Shown here: in pieces, positions 16,679 to 27,300 of the stretch
Layout of the letters: the number at the start of each line of letters is the position of its first letter
How positions within the stretch are numbered: the stretch's first letter is position 1
Source of the DNA: Bacteroidales bacterium
GTDB taxonomy: Bacteria; Bacteroidota; Bacteroidia; Bacteroidales; Muribaculaceae
Direction of reading: 5' to 3'
Assembly: GCA_030524765.1 (NCBI GenBank)
Contig: JAUNGA010000021.1
Span: 1 to 33,906 of the forward strand
DNA: 33,906 nt
The notes under the pieces: generated by a model
Seen by the model: only the letters and a program-made list of their open reading frames with translations
Told to the model about the DNA's origin: nothing
The model's database searches: none
Program-made: the position numbers and the translations under genes

Positions 16679-17932
16679 ATGAAATTTGACTACTGGTTTT
16701 CGAGACGTATGAGGCTGCGGCGCGGTGCCCCGTCGAGCACGGCCACCGGCGTTGTCATCGCCATCGCGGGTGTGGCTCTCGCGTTGATGGTGATGGAGCT
16801 CAGTCTGGCCATAGTCACCGGTTTCAAAAACGAGATCCGCGCCAAGGTCGAGGGTTTCGAGGCGGCAGTGTCGGTATTGCCGCCCTACGACGTCCTGCGG
16901 GGCGAGTCGGCGGCCGATTTCATTTATTCAGATACATTGGCTCGCGTTATCTCGGCGGCCGTGCCTGCCTGCACCCCTGTGGCATCGCTGCACAGGCAGG
17001 CTATCCTCAAGACCGACAATGATTTTGCCGCCGTCGAGTGCGTGGCCCGCGACAGCAGGCATGACCCGGCTTTCGAGAAAGGCAATATGACCGCAGGCTC
17101 ATGGCCGGGATTCGACAGCGAGGACGATTCCGACAGCATAGTCATATCGGCTCCGCTGGCCCGCACTCTCTCGTTAGACTGCGGCGACAGGATCTATCTA
17201 TATTTTTTCATAAACGGAGAGGTCAAGGCCCGCAGGGCCTTCATCGCGGGACTTTATCAGTCTAATTTCTCTGAATTTGACATATCTGTCGTCTATACCG
17301 ACCTTGCCATGTTGCAGCATCTCGGCCCGACAGAGACCTCGCCCGTGACATCGGTCGATCTCGAGGGAATAGCCACGGCCGACATACCGGCCGTGACCGA
17401 GCGGCTGCAGGACTCTCTCGTGGCCGCTTACCGCGCCGGACAAATAGCCGGGCTGCATCCTGTCACCAACGTCCTGACTACCGGGGCGCTGTATTTCAAC
17501 TGGCTTGACCTGCTCGACACCAACGTGGCGGTAATATTCATCCTGATGGCATGTGTCGCCGCTTTCACGTTGATTTCCAGTCTGTTCATCATTATTCTCG
17601 ACCGTGTCCCCACCATCGGCATATTGCGTGCCCTCGGCCAATCGCGCGGCGGCGTGAGCCACATATTCGTAATAGTGGCGATGCGCCTTGTAGGCACCGG
17701 CATGCTCATCGGCAACGTCTGCGGTCTGGGGCTCGCACTGCTGCAGCGATACACCCGTCTGCTGCCGCTCGATCCCGAGATGTACTACCTCTCATATGTG
17801 CCGGTCGAGATCAACTGGACGGCAATGATCGTGCTCAACATAGCCGTAGCGGCGGCCGCATGGCTCATCCTGATATTGCCCGCACGTCTCGCCGCACGCA
17901 TCGATCCGGCATCAACAATGAGATACGAATAA
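16679..17932 (+). CDS. LolC/LolE-type ABC transporter permease (FtsX family)
   Basis: This 417-residue protein has the layout of lipoprotein-releasing permeases. There is one helix near the N-terminus (about 22-45), then a periplasmic MacB-like domain of about 220 residues. Three helices follow in the C-terminal FtsX domain, including AVIFILMACVAAFTLISSLF and the coupling segment RVPTIGILRALGQSRG. Such permeases take lipoproteins out of the inner membrane for transfer to LolA and need a LolD ATPase. No ATPase gene lies next to it. The FtsX fold also serves other exporters, so LolC/E is the best guess rather than certain. It ends 108 bases before rsfS, which has its own promoter. Confidence 0.82.
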   Translation: MKFDYWFSRRMRLRRGAPSSTATGVVIAIAGVALALMVMELSLAIVTGFKNEIRAKVEGFEAAVSVLPPYDVLRGESAADFIYSDTLARVISAAVPACTPVASLHRQAILKTDNDFAAVECVARDSRHDPAFEKGNMTAGSWPGFDSEDDSDSIVISAPLARTLSLDCGDRIYLYFFINGEVKARRAFIAGLYQSNFSEFDISVVYTDLAMLQHLGPTETSPVTSVDLEGIATADIPAVTERLQDSLVAAYRAGQIAGLHPVTNVLTTGALYFNWLDLLDTNVAVIFILMACVAAFTLISSLFIIILDRVPTIGILRALGQSRGGVSHIFVIVAMRLVGTGMLIGNVCGLGLALLQRYTRLLPLDPEMYYLSYVPVEINWTAMIVLNIAVAAAAWLILILPARLAARIDPASTMRYE

Positions 17933-17977
17933 TCTTTTTACCCCGTAAGGTTGTTTATTGGAAAAGGTGGACAATCT

Positions 17978-18011
17978 TTTGCCGCCAATCAACGATTTTT
18001 TATTATATTTG
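17978..18011 (+). promoter_or_regulatory. rsfS-ftsH promoter
   Basis: TTTG (17978-17981) and TATATTTG (18004-18011) are separated by 22 bases, close to Bacteroidetes spacing. The rsfS ATG is 29 bases downstream. Confidence 0.65.
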
Positions 18012-18040
18012 CCTGCCAAAACTAATTCATCTGATATTTA

Positions 18041-18400
18041 ATGACATCACAACTCGACTCCCGCGAACTCATCATTGACTCAATACGCGACCGCAAGGGG
18101 CGTGCAATCACGTTAGTCGACCTCGAACATATACCCGGTGCATCGGCCCGGGCATTCATCATCGCCGAAGGCTCGTCGGTCACACAAGTCGGCGCCATAG
18201 CCGATCACCTGCGCGACCGCCTGCTCGAGGACGCCGGTCTGAAACCGTTCAACGCCGACGGCCGTCAGAACGCCGAATGGGTCGTAATGGACTATGGCGA
18301 CATATGGGTGCATATATTCCTGCCCGAAGCCCGTCAGCGCTACAACCTCGAGGAGCTGTGGAGCGACGCAGCCATAACCGACTATCCCGATCTCGACTGA
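18041..18400 (+). CDS. rsfS: ribosome silencing factor RsfS
   Basis: RsfS binds ribosomal protein uL14 on the large subunit and blocks joining of the subunits, lowering translation when nutrients are scarce. The 119-residue protein shows the family features: an N-terminal helix (LIIDSIRDRKGRAITLVDL), a central VTQVGAIADHLRDRL segment, and the conserved WVVMDYGDIWVHIFLPEARQRYNLEELW stretch (split here by position 87-112). It is the first gene after a good promoter and is followed by ftsH after 72 bases with no terminator. It is probably cotranscribed with ftsH, a pairing common in Bacteroidetes. Confidence 0.95.
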   Translation: MTSQLDSRELIIDSIRDRKGRAITLVDLEHIPGASARAFIIAEGSSVTQVGAIADHLRDRLLEDAGLKPFNADGRQNAEWVVMDYGDIWVHIFLPEARQRYNLEELWSDAAITDYPDLD

Positions 18401-18472
18401 TGCCCGGCAACCGTCGCGACCATATGTATTAACCGAATACAAAATCTACTCTCCGCATATCTTTCATCCTTT

Positions 18473-20584
18473 ATGTCTTCTCAAAACAACAACCCGCTCA
18501 ACGGCAAGAAAGGCCCTTTCAAGGTAAATCTCTGGTGGATGTACGCCATTGTATTTCTGTTTTTAGGCGGTCTTTACTGGCTCGACGACAATTCTGTGAC
18601 GCGCAATGTCAGCTACTCTGAATTCGAGCGCTACGTCACTGTCGACCACGGCATCCGCAAGATTGTGGTGCTGACCGACAAGCGCGAGGCCGAGGGCTTC
18701 CTGACCGATTCGCTCGCCCGCGCCCTGTTCAACGACGACCGCATGGGCGAGAGCCAGATTGTGGCCAAGGTAGTCACCGACATACCGTCGGCCGACAAAT
18801 TCGACTCGAAGATCGACGAATGGCGCGCCATGGGCGCCTTCAACGGCGAGGTCAAATACGAGCGTAGCAGCATGTTCGGCTCGTTCCTGTGGTCTATCGC
18901 TCCCATCGTCATACTGATCATTGCATGGATATGGATCATGCGTCGCATGAGCGGTGGTGCCGGCGGCGGAGGTGGTGCGGGCGGCGTATTCTCGGTCGGC
19001 AAATCAAAAGCCATGCTCTTCGACAAGAACAACGCCAACAAGGTGACATTCAAAGACGTGGCCGGACTCTCGGAGGCCAAGACCGAGATTGAGGAAATTG
19101 TCGAATTCCTCAAAAACCCCAAACGCTACACCGATCTCGGCGGCAAGATACCCAAGGGCGCTCTGCTCGTAGGCCCTCCGGGCACGGGCAAGACGCTGCT
19201 GGCCAAGGCCGTCGCAGGCGAGGCCAACGTACCGTTCTTCTCGATGTCGGGCTCTGATTTTGTCGAGATGTTTGTCGGCGTGGGCGCCTCGCGAGTGCGC
19301 GACCTGTTCCGTCAGGCCAAAGAGAAAGCTCCCTGCATCGTATTCATCGATGAGATTGACGCCGTGGGCCGTGCACGTGGCCGCAACGCCAATATGGGCT
19401 CTAACGACGAGCGCGAGAACACCCTCAACCAGCTGCTCACCGAGATGGACGGCTTCGGCTCTAACAGCGGTGTGATAATTCTTGCGGCGACCAACCGTGC
19501 CGATATTCTCGACAAGGCCCTGATGCGTGCGGGCCGCTTCGACCGTCAGATCTACGTAGACCTGCCCGACCTGCCCGACCGCGTGGCCATATTCAAGGTG
19601 CACCTGCGCGACATCAAGACCGAAGGCAACCTCGACATCGAGCTGCTGGCACGTCAGACCCCGGGATTCTCGGGCGCCGACATCGCCAACGTCTGCAACG
19701 AGGCCGCCCTGATAGCGGCCCGTCACAACAAGACCGCCGTAGGCAAGGACGATTTCTCGGCTGCCGTCGACCGCATCATAGGCGGCCTCGAGAAACGCTC
19801 TAAAATCACCACTGACGAGGAGAAACGCTCTATCGCCATTCACGAGGCCGGCCATGCCACCGTATCGTGGCATCTGCGCTACGCCAACCCGCTTGTAAAG
19901 GTCACAATCGTGCCCCGAGGCAAAGCTCTCGGCGCCGCATGGTATCTGCCCGAGGAGCGACAGATCACCCCGTCGCAGGTAATCCTCGACGAGATCTGCG
20001 CCACACTGGGCGGCCGTGCTGCCGAGGAGGTATTCCTGGGACGCATATCGACCGGAGCCGCCAACGATCTCGAGCGCGTCACCAAACAGGCCTACGCGAT
20101 GGTCGTCTACTACGGCATGAGCGACAAGCTGCCCAACCTGAGCTACTACGACTCGACCGGCCAGGACTATGGTTTCACCAAGCCGTTCTCTGACGAGCGC
20201 GCCCGCATCATCGACAACGAGGTCTCGCGCATCATCGCCGAACAATATGAACGTGCCAAGGCCATTCTCAGGCAGCATGCCGAGGGACATGCCCGGCTCA
20301 CCGACGTGCTTATCAAACGCGAGGTGATCTTCACCCAGGACGTAATCGACATCTTCGGTGAACGCCCGTGGAAGTCGCGCACCGAAGAGATTCTCGCCGC
20401 CGATCAGCGCGCCTCGTCAAAGGCCGAGGACGTCGAAGCCACAGAGGTGAAACCCGACGGCAATGACACCGACGCCGGCACTCCGCCGGCAATACCGCCC
20501 GTGCCCGACACCGATACCGGACACCACGACGAGAGCCCCACCCCGCCCCCGTTCAACCCCGACGATATCAAAGACAAAAAATAA
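18473..20584 (+). CDS. ftsH: ATP-dependent zinc metalloprotease FtsH
   Basis: FtsH extracts and degrades membrane and some soluble proteins. Two helices (about 20-38 and 138-158) bracket a periplasmic domain, followed by a Gly-rich linker. The AAA+ domain has Walker A GPPGTGKT (234-241), Walker B FIDEID (291-296) and a second region of homology ending in MRAGRFDRQ. The M41 protease domain has zinc motif HEAGH (457-461). The C-terminus beyond about 650 is an acidic, Pro-rich tail. At 703 residues it is a little longer than E. coli FtsH (644), mostly from this tail. All catalytic residues are present. Confidence 0.97.
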   Translation: MSSQNNNPLNGKKGPFKVNLWWMYAIVFLFLGGLYWLDDNSVTRNVSYSEFERYVTVDHGIRKIVVLTDKREAEGFLTDSLARALFNDDRMGESQIVAKVVTDIPSADKFDSKIDEWRAMGAFNGEVKYERSSMFGSFLWSIAPIVILIIAWIWIMRRMSGGAGGGGGAGGVFSVGKSKAMLFDKNNANKVTFKDVAGLSEAKTEIEEIVEFLKNPKRYTDLGGKIPKGALLVGPPGTGKTLLAKAVAGEANVPFFSMSGSDFVEMFVGVGASRVRDLFRQAKEKAPCIVFIDEIDAVGRARGRNANMGSNDERENTLNQLLTEMDGFGSNSGVIILAATNRADILDKALMRAGRFDRQIYVDLPDLPDRVAIFKVHLRDIKTEGNLDIELLARQTPGFSGADIANVCNEAALIAARHNKTAVGKDDFSAAVDRIIGGLEKRSKITTDEEKRSIAIHEAGHATVSWHLRYANPLVKVTIVPRGKALGAAWYLPEERQITPSQVILDEICATLGGRAAEEVFLGRISTGAANDLERVTKQAYAMVVYYGMSDKLPNLSYYDSTGQDYGFTKPFSDERARIIDNEVSRIIAEQYERAKAILRQHAEGHARLTDVLIKREVIFTQDVIDIFGERPWKSRTEEILAADQRASSKAEDVEATEVKPDGNDTDAGTPPAIPPVPDTDTGHHDESPTPPPFNPDDIKDKK

Positions 20585-20592
20585 AGCGACAA

Positions 20593-20627
20593 AAGGTACG
20601 GAATTTCAAAATAATTTCGTACCTTTG
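20593..20627 (+). promoter_or_regulatory. thrS promoter -7 box inside an inverted repeat
   Basis: AAGGTACG (20593-20600) pairs with CGTACCTT (20618-20625), with three more weak pairs inside. The right arm contains TACCTTTG (20620-20627), a full -7 match followed by C. The structure starts 9 bases after the ftsH stop. It could be a terminator for ftsH, an operator over the thrS promoter, or both. No clear -33 box was seen. Confidence 0.5.
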
Positions 20628-20641
20628 CGCGTGATATAGAG

Positions 20642-20670
20642 CCGATTAACAGCCCACAAAGCCTAATCGG
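20642..20670 (+). promoter_or_regulatory. thrS leader hairpin
   Basis: CCGATTA (20642-20648) pairs with TAATCGG (20664-20670) around a 15-base loop. If transcription starts at the -7 box above, this hairpin would lie at the very start of the thrS mRNA, 21 bases before the ATG at 20692. It may influence translation. Confidence 0.45.
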
Positions 20671-20691
20671 TTGAAAAATAGTGTACTAACA

Positions 20692-22629
20692 ATGATTAAC
20701 ATTACTTTTCCCGACAATTCAGTCAAGCAGTTTGAGGCCGGTGTGACACCGCTTCAGATTGCCGAATCAATAAGCCCGCGTCTGGCTCAGGACGTACTGG
20801 CCGCATCGGTCAACGACGAGGAGTGGGACCTCTCCCGCCCCATCAATGACGATGCAAGCCTCAAGCTCTTCAAATGGGACGACCCCGAGGGCAAACACGC
20901 TTTCTGGCACTCGTCGGCACACCTGCTCGCCGAGGCCCTGCAGGAGCTCTACCCCGGCGTCAAATTCGGTATCGGCCCGGCTATCGAAAACGGCTTCTAC
21001 TACGACATCGACCCCGCCGGCAACCAGATCTCGGCTGAAGACTTCCCGAAAATCGAGAAAAAAATGCTCGAGCTCGCCCAGCGCAAAGAGGCCATCGTGC
21101 GCAAAGACATATCTAAGGCCGATGCGCTCAAAATGTTCGGCGACCGTGGCGAGGAATACAAATGCGAGCTGATCTCAGAGCTCGAGGACGGTCACATCAC
21201 CACCTACACCCAGGGCAACTTCACCGACCTCTGCCGTGGCCCGCACCTTCCCTCGACCGCTCCCATCAAGGCTGTCAAGATCATGTCGCTCGCAGGCGCC
21301 TACTGGCGTGGCGACGAGAAGCGCAACCAGCTCGTGCGCGTCTACGGCATCACCTTCCCCAAAAAGAAGATGCTCGACGAGTACGTGGCACTGCTTGAGG
21401 AAGCCAAGAAACGCGACCACCGCAAGCTCGGCAAAGAGATGGAACTATTTGCATTCTCGCAGAACGTCGGCGCCGGCCTGCCCCTCTGGCTGCCCAAAGG
21501 CGCCGCCCTGCGCGACCGTCTCGAGCAGTTCCTGCGCAAGATTCAGAAACAATACGGATACCTGCAGGTAATCACCCCGCATATCGGCAACAAGATGCTC
21601 TATGTCACATCGGGCCACTATGCCAAATACGGCAAGGACTCGTTCCAGCCCATCCACACGCCCCAGGAAGGCGAGGAGTATCTGCTCAAACCGATGAACT
21701 GCCCCCACCACTGCGAGATCTTCCGCGCCCTGCCTCGCGCTTACCGCGACCTGCCTCTGCGCCTCGCAGAATTCGGCACCGTTTACCGCTACGAACAGAG
21801 CGGCGAGCTGCACGGACTGACTCGAGTGCGCGGATTTACGCAGGACGACGCACACATCTTCTGCGCCCCCGACCAGATCAAAGACGAGTTCCTCAAGGTG
21901 ATGGATATCATATTCTACATCTTCAAGGCCCTCAAATTTGACAACTTCGAGGCTCAGATCTCGTTGCGCGACCCCAATAACAAAGAGAAATATATCGGTT
22001 CTGACGAGAACTGGCACCTTGCCGAGCAGGCCATCATCGAGGCTTGCGAGGAAAAAGGACTCAAAGCCCGCAAAGAGCTCGGCGAGGCCGCTTTCTACGG
22101 TCCGAAACTCGACTTCATGGTCAAAGACGCCATCGGCCGCCGCTGGCAGCTCGGCACCATCCAGGTCGACTATAATCTGCCCGAGCGCTTCCAGCTCGAA
22201 TACACCGGCGCCGACAACGCCAAGCACCGTCCAGTGATGATCCACCGCGCGCCTTTTGGCTCTATGGAACGTTTCGTGGCCGTGCTGCTCGAACACACCG
22301 CCGGCCGCTTCCCCCTCTGGCTCACTCCCGAGCAGGTGATCGTGCTGCCTATCTCTGAGAAATTCAACGACTATGCCTACGAGGTAAAACGTCAGCTCGA
22401 AGCCGATGACATACGCGTCGAGGTCGACGACCGCAACGAGAAGATCGGACGCAAAATCCGCGACAACGAGCTCAAACGCATACCATACATGCTTATCGTC
22501 GGCGAAAAAGAGATGCAAAATGGCGAAGTTGCTGTCAGAAAACAGGGCGAAGGTGATAAAGGTTCGATGAAAATTGCTACCTTTGCAGCCGAGCTCACTA
22601 AAGAGGTCAAAGACTCGATTAACCAATAA
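20692..22629 (+). CDS. thrS: threonyl-tRNA synthetase
   Basis: ThrRS charges tRNA-Thr with threonine. From ATG 20692 the protein has 645 residues. It begins with a TGS domain (1-60), then the editing domain with [11 protein letters not shown], and the class II catalytic core. Zinc ligand Cys337 lies in [10 protein letters not shown], motif 2 in [16 protein letters not shown] and motif 3 in [19 protein letters not shown]-terminal anticodon-binding domain ends the protein. Cys337 lines up with E. coli Cys334, supporting this ATG over an in-frame TTG seven codons earlier. It heads a translation operon with infC (9-base gap), rpmI and rplT, an order known from many bacteria. Confidence 0.97.
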   Translation: MINITFPDNSVKQFEAGVTPLQIAESISPRLAQDVLAASVNDEEWDLSRPINDDASLKLFKWDDPEGKHAFWHSSAHLLAEALQELYPGVKFGIGPAIENGFYYDIDPAGNQISAEDFPKIEKKMLELAQRKEAIVRKDISKADALKMFGDRGEEYKCELISELEDGHITTYTQGNFTDLCRGPHLPSTAPIKAVKIMSLAGAYWRGDEKRNQLVRVYGITFPKKKMLDEYVALLEEAKKRDHRKLGKEMELFAFSQNVGAGLPLWLPKGAALRDRLEQFLRKIQKQYGYLQVITPHIGNKMLYVTSGHYAKYGKDSFQPIHTPQEGEEYLLKPMNCPHHCEIFRALPRAYRDLPLRLAEFGTVYRYEQSGELHGLTRVRGFTQDDAHIFCAPDQIKDEFLKVMDIIFYIFKALKFDNFEAQISLRDPNNKEKYIGSDENWHLAEQAIIEACEEKGLKARKELGEAAFYGPKLDFMVKDAIGRRWQLGTIQVDYNLPERFQLEYTGADNAKHRPVMIHRAPFGSMERFVAVLLEHTAGRFPLWLTPEQVIVLPISEKFNDYAYEVKRQLEADDIRVEVDDRNEKIGRKIRDNELKRIPYMLIVGEKEMQNGEVAVRKQGEGDKGSMKIATFAAELTKEVKDSINQ

Positions 22630-22638
22630 CCCCACTGA

Positions 22639-23238
22639 ATGGAGAAAAAACCAAACTTTACCCCCGGGCCTCGCCCTCAGTTCCAGGGTCCCCGCCCGCC
22701 CCGTGACCGTCGTCTGCCCGACCGCAACGCAAAAGATCCCAACAACATCAACGAGCACATCCGCGCACGTGAGGTGCGATTGGTCGGCGACAATGTCACC
22801 CCGGGTATATACCCCATTCAGGAGGCACGTGCCATAGCCGAGAACCTCGAGCTCGATCTCGTAGAGATCTCAGCTCAGGCTGATCCGCCCGTATGCAAGA
22901 TCCTCGACTATCAGAAGTACCTCTACCAGCAGAAGAAAAAAGCCAAGGAAATCAAAGCCAAAGCTTCGAAGGTCGTTGTAAAAGAGATCAGATTCGGCCC
23001 CCAGACCGACGACCACGACTACAACTTCAAGCTCAAGCACGCTATCGGATTCCTGCAGGAAGGCGCCAAGGTCAAGGCCTACGTATTCTTCAAAGGCCGT
23101 TCGATCCTCTTCAAAGAGCAAGGCGAAGTGCTGTTGCTCAGATTTGCCAACGACCTCGAGGAGTATGGCAAAGTAGAGCAGATGCCGGTGCTTGAGGGCA
23201 AACGCATGATCATCATGCTTTCGCCGAAAAAGAAATAA
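22639..23238 (+). CDS. infC: translation initiation factor IF-3
   Basis: IF-3 binds the 30S subunit, keeps it apart from 50S and checks start-codon pairing. The 199-residue protein has the N-terminal domain ([20 protein letters not shown] and [19 protein letters not shown]) and the C-terminal domain ([17 protein letters not shown] to the end). A Pro/Arg-rich extension of about 35 residues precedes the usual start. It uses a normal ATG. E. coli infC uses AUU for autocontrol, so that mechanism is not expected here. Confidence 0.97.
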   Translation: MEKKPNFTPGPRPQFQGPRPPRDRRLPDRNAKDPNNINEHIRAREVRLVGDNVTPGIYPIQEARAIAENLELDLVEISAQADPPVCKILDYQKYLYQQKKKAKEIKAKASKVVVKEIRFGPQTDDHDYNFKLKHAIGFLQEGAKVKAYVFFKGRSILFKEQGEVLLLRFANDLEEYGKVEQMPVLEGKRMIIMLSPKKK

Positions 23239-23245
23239 AAAAGAA

Positions 23246-23262
23246 GTGTCACGAGCTGACAC
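23246..23262 (+). promoter_or_regulatory. hairpin between infC and rpmI
   Basis: GTGTCA (23246-23251) and TGACAC (23257-23262) form a 6-bp stem with a 5-base loop. There is no T-run after it, so it is not a standard terminator. It may tune translation or mRNA stability. Confidence 0.4.
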
Positions 23263-23295
23263 GTCATTATATAACTCACAATAATAACAAACAAA

Positions 23296-23493
23296 ATGCC
23301 GAAGATTAAAACTAATTCCGGTGCCAAAAAAAGATTCGCTCTTACCGGATCAGGAAAAATCAAGAGAAAACATGCTTACCACAGCCACATTCTGACAAAG
23401 AAGACCAAAAAGCAGAAACGCAATCTCGACCACTTCGCTCTTATCGCAAAAGTTGACGAGAAGAACGTCAAAGCCCTTCTGGCCCTCAAGTAA
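23296..23493 (+). CDS. rpmI: ribosomal protein bL35
   Basis: This 65-residue, very basic protein starts [14 protein letters not shown] and has the family's [20 protein letters not shown] segment. It is a structural protein of the large ribosomal subunit. It sits in the standard infC-rpmI-rplT order, 57 bases after infC. Confidence 0.97.
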   Translation: MPKIKTNSGAKKRFALTGSGKIKRKHAYHSHILTKKTKKQKRNLDHFALIAKVDEKNVKALLALK

Positions 23494-23627
23494 TCAGACG
23501 GTCACTGTCTGCACCACTATCTCAAGATTCTTATTCGCGAGTTTATAATCTATTTTATTAACCGAGTGTCCGGCTCACCAAGATTCGCATCAAACGCGGA
23601 CGCCGACATTCACAACGCAACAATAAA
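23494..23627 (+). promoter_or_regulatory. structured spacer between rpmI and rplT
   Basis: These 134 bases are long for an L35-L20 gap. CAGAC (23495-23499) pairs with GTCTG (23507-23511) directly after the rpmI stop. GTCCG (23568-23572) pairs with CGGAC (23597-23601) further on. L20 controls its own operon by binding mRNA in several bacteria, so this is a candidate control site. No -7 box was found. Confidence 0.35.
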
Positions 23628-23978
23628 ATGCCAAGATCAGTTAACCACGTTGCCTCACGCGCACGTCGCAAAAAAATCCTGAAACTTACCCGCGGCTACT
23701 TCGGATGCCGCCGTAACGTATGGACCGTAGCCAAAAACACCTGGGAAAAAGGTCTCACCTACGCATACCGCGACCGCAAAGACAAAAAAGGCAACTTCCG
23801 CGCTCTCTGGATTCAGCGCATCAACGCTGCCGCACGCATGCACGACCTGAGCTACTCTAAACTCATGGGCCTGATCCACAAAGCCGGTATCGAAATCAAC
23901 CGCAAAGTCCTCGCCGACCTCGCCCTCAACAATCCCGAAGCCTTCAAGGCTATCGTCGACAAAGTGAAAGCACTCTAA
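23628..23978 (+). CDS. rplT: ribosomal protein bL20
   Basis: L20 binds 23S rRNA early in 50S assembly and in several bacteria represses its own operon. The 116-residue sequence is typical: [19 protein letters not shown] start, [35 protein letters not shown] and [12 protein letters not shown] near the end. It is the last gene of the thrS operon, followed by a strong terminator. Confidence 0.97.
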   Translation: MPRSVNHVASRARRKKILKLTRGYFGCRRNVWTVAKNTWEKGLTYAYRDRKDKKGNFRALWIQRINAAARMHDLSYSKLMGLIHKAGIEINRKVLADLALNNPEAFKAIVDKVKAL

Positions 23979-24002
23979 GGTCAGCCCCGACACAAACACA
24001 CC

Positions 24003-24042
24003 GCCGGCCGACGCATAACGCGTCGGCCGGCTTCGTTTTTTC
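24003..24042 (+). terminator. rplT operon terminator
   Basis: A perfect 12-bp GC-rich stem (24003-24014 with 24020-24031) with loop ATAAC is followed by TTCGTTTTTTC. It is a strong intrinsic terminator 24 bases after the rplT stop. Confidence 0.9.
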
Positions 24043-24247
24043 ACAAATACTCTAAATCCGGCACATTTCAAGCGAGCCTCAGCCACCGGCACAATTATCG
24101 GCACGCATCGCAGCCCGGTCGGCACACCGCCGTCGTATGCAGTCCGTGACTGCGAAAAAATAGTCAATCAACGATATACATTCGATAGCATTCATCTTAT
24201 TAACACATTTTAAGTGTCTTATTTACAATTTTAATAAACAAATAATT

Positions 24248-24255
24248 TAACTTTG
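24248..24255 (+). promoter_or_regulatory. promoter -7 box of the modular secreted protein
   Basis: TAACTTTG followed by C is a full match to the -7 consensus, 64 bases before the ATG at 24320. No TTG at the expected distance was found. Confidence 0.55.
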
Positions 24256-24319
24256 CAACCGATTCTAAAGAGGACATACTTACTTAAATATATCTAAAAA
24301 CTTAAGAGCTAAGTGCAAT

Positions 24320-27300
24320 ATGAAACATTTTATCAGACTGCTCGCGGCCGTACTCGTGATGACCGTGTGCTGTGGGGAGTGGCACGATCCGCCGAATACA
24401 CTATCTATCTGCTAAACACATCTCAGTTCACACCCGACCAGATCAAAGTACACATATGGGGTACTGACGGCGATCTTAATAAGTGGGACTACGACGAGTC
24501 AATGCAGCATTCGGGCAAATATTACAACGGAAAGCCCGTCTATGAATACAATTTTGAATACCCGGGACAGCCGACCGGCCTCATATTTCGCTACCCCGAT
24601 GGTAATACGCCTGATCTGACCTATACCGACCGGGCACTTTTCGACAGGGGAGGCAACGTTATCGCCGCCCCCGGATTCACATATCAGCAGTCAAAAAAAG
24701 CCACTGTCTATTTTTATGATAGCAGCGGTTGGTCGATTAATAACATCAGCCTCGTCTCATCAGGATGCACAATCCTCGGTCAGACACATGCCGATACCGG
24801 CCTTTATTATGCCGATGCAGAAAACCACTGGCCCGTCTACAGCTACAGTATCGAATATCTCGAGAATAGCGACACGGCCGAAATACAGTTTGTCAACACC
24901 TCGGCAACGCTTCACACCGCATCGCAGGAGATTGTCGACGGCGCGATGTATCACTTCGACGGCGACTACGTAGTCACCGACATAATACCCGACGCATCCG
25001 ACAAGATTACCGCATGGGAGCGCTCACATACAGTCTATTTCATCGACTGTACCGACAGCAACATGCTGCCCGGGCAATGGGCCGTCCACGTATGGGACCG
25101 CTCATCGACCCCGCTCACCCAATGGGCTGATAACGAAACGCTCACATCCACCGGCAAATACACCGAGTATCAAGGCAAGAAATACAAGGTTTACAGCTAC
25201 ACATTCACCTGGGACAAAAATCCCGAGGGCATAATCTTTCACGAGGCCTCTGGCTCACGGCAGACCGACGACCTCACATTCACCGACAACGCCCTCTACG
25301 GATTCTATCCCAAAGGCAGCGGACAGCAACTGAAAATAGCATCAGGCGACTTCGATCTCAAAGACGTCAAGTCACAGACAATCTACTTTGCCGATGTGCT
25401 CGGTTGGGGCGACAACAACATCCGCGCGCACATATGGGGCACCGAGGGCGACTACGCAACTGACTTCAACCATGCCCCTTTCATGACGGCAACAGGCAAA
25501 TACGTCCGTATCGGCGACCTTTACCGCCCTGTCTACTCGCTCACTGTCGAGACTCTCGGCGACGGACGCACCGACGTGGTGCAGATACGCCGCGACGAAC
25601 CGTTGTTGCAATGCGCCAACTATGAATTTATCGACGGAGCCCTCTACAGCTACTATCCCGCCAATCAGCCCTACAGGATAATCACTGATTTCGAGCTCGT
25701 CGACGAGGTGCCGGTCACACCGGGCACCGTCTATTTCCACATCGGCGCAAATCAGATCCTCACGGGTCTGTGGGAACGTCCGCGTGCTCACTTCCATCTG
25801 CGCGACGCACAGTTTACTCTTCCCGTTGACGACACCTCTGATTTCGAGCTCATGCGCGAGGTCGACGAAGGCCTGTGGGCGATTGACGTCGACAACACCC
25901 AGCTCTACGATGCGGTGACTTTCTATTACCTGCGCGAGAACGACGTCACACACGAGATGGAGGCACACACCTTCCCATCGACCGAACCTGCCTACTTCGA
26001 TCCGTCGACCTACGCCACATATATCTATGACATAGGCACGACATGCGTCTTCCAGTCTTACATGACTCCCGCCCAATATGAGGCCGAGCGCGGCAAAGAC
26101 CGCGACACCATATATCTGATCGGCAACAGTGGCGCAGGCTTTGCCGACGACTCATGGACCCTCACCGGCGCTGATCCGATCGATAGCGAACACGGGGTAT
26201 TCTTCCGCGAGATCGTGGCAGGATCGCAGGATAGTCCCACAGAATTCAAACTCTCATGGGTCAACGTAAAGCATTATGCCGAGGAGGCCGGCGAGATGTA
26301 TCGTTATGAGAACCAGCGCGGATGGGCGACATTCAATCTCGGCCTTTACGGCTATGAGACCCGCAATATCGACTGGCAGGTCGACACCGAGAGAGATGTC
26401 AACAATAACCGTGTGCTCGTCGTCTATCCCAACATGGCTGTCGGATACAACAGCTTCAACCAGTATGGCTGGCGCGTCAGCCAACGCAATACCCCGGGGC
26501 ACGACCCCATCATCGAAGGCAAGACCTACTGGCTCGTCATCGACACCCACGACGACGACCGTTCGGTGACATTGCTCGATTTCGACCCCAATCCGCAGGT
26601 CAAGGTACAGGCCGGCGACATCACACCTGTCGAGCTGGGATATGACCGCGCCGTCGGGATGCATGGCGGTGATGAGCTCAAGGCATCGGCCGCCAACGGC
26701 GCAGTTTACTTCGACTACGTCAACGTGGCATCAGGCATCGCCTACCTCCGCGCACCCGAAAACGAGACTCTCGACATTGCCGACTTCACGGTCGTTTACA
26801 CGATCTATATGAATGATGTGCCTGTAGCCATGCACGAGGGCAAGCCCGCCGACATCACCGTGCCGTTCATACCCGTAGGCGACAACGTGCGCATCGCCGT
26901 TCGCGCCCGCTACACCGACACACAGACCGGACGGTCGTTCTGCTCGCGCTACAGCGCAGGCGAGTTCACCACCGAGCCGGCCCTCGCACGGCCCTCGCTC
27001 ACCGAGTCGTTCAAGACTCTGATGCTGAAAGAGGGTGTCAGCTCGCCCGACAACTGGGCCTTTGACGCACTGCTCAATCTCGGCTACGATGTCAATACCG
27101 ATCTTGCCGTATATGCCGACTATGAACTCAAGGCAATTGACGGCTACCACATCGGCCATCCCGAACTGGCCGACGGCGGACGCCTCACTCCCGACAGCCG
27201 CTGGCCCTCGCTGCCCGATGCCGGCGGCATATCATGGACAGCATACAACCACGACGGCGCATATGGCGATATACACAACTGGTCAAAAACCGTGAAATCG

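Larger units (their letters stand above)
23979..24319. other. intergenic region after rplT
   Basis: No coding region is supported. The first 64 bases hold the rplT terminator. From about 24180 the DNA turns AT-rich and carries a -7 box for the next gene. A small hairpin GCAGTC-CGT-GACTGC lies near 24139-24153 with no evident role. Confidence 0.5.

Noticed and set aside
19004-20290. 428-codon open frame antisense to ftsH
   Set aside because: It lies fully inside a well-supported ftsH and has no recognisable domain or signal. GC-rich codon use leaves opposite frames open.
21445-22758. 437-codon open frame antisense to thrS and infC
   Set aside because: The opposite strand encodes two unmistakable conserved genes. 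The antisense product shows no family features.
24360-24385. Programmed -1 ribosomal frameshift at the signal peptide
   Set aside because: The TGT GGG GAG context is not a classical X-XXY-YYZ slippery site and no strong downstream hairpin was evident. A missing base or G-run slippage explains it more simply.
25372-26076. 234-codon open frame antisense to the modular protein
   Set aside because: The sense frame is continuous for over 1,100 codons with repeated modules. The antisense frame lacks features.
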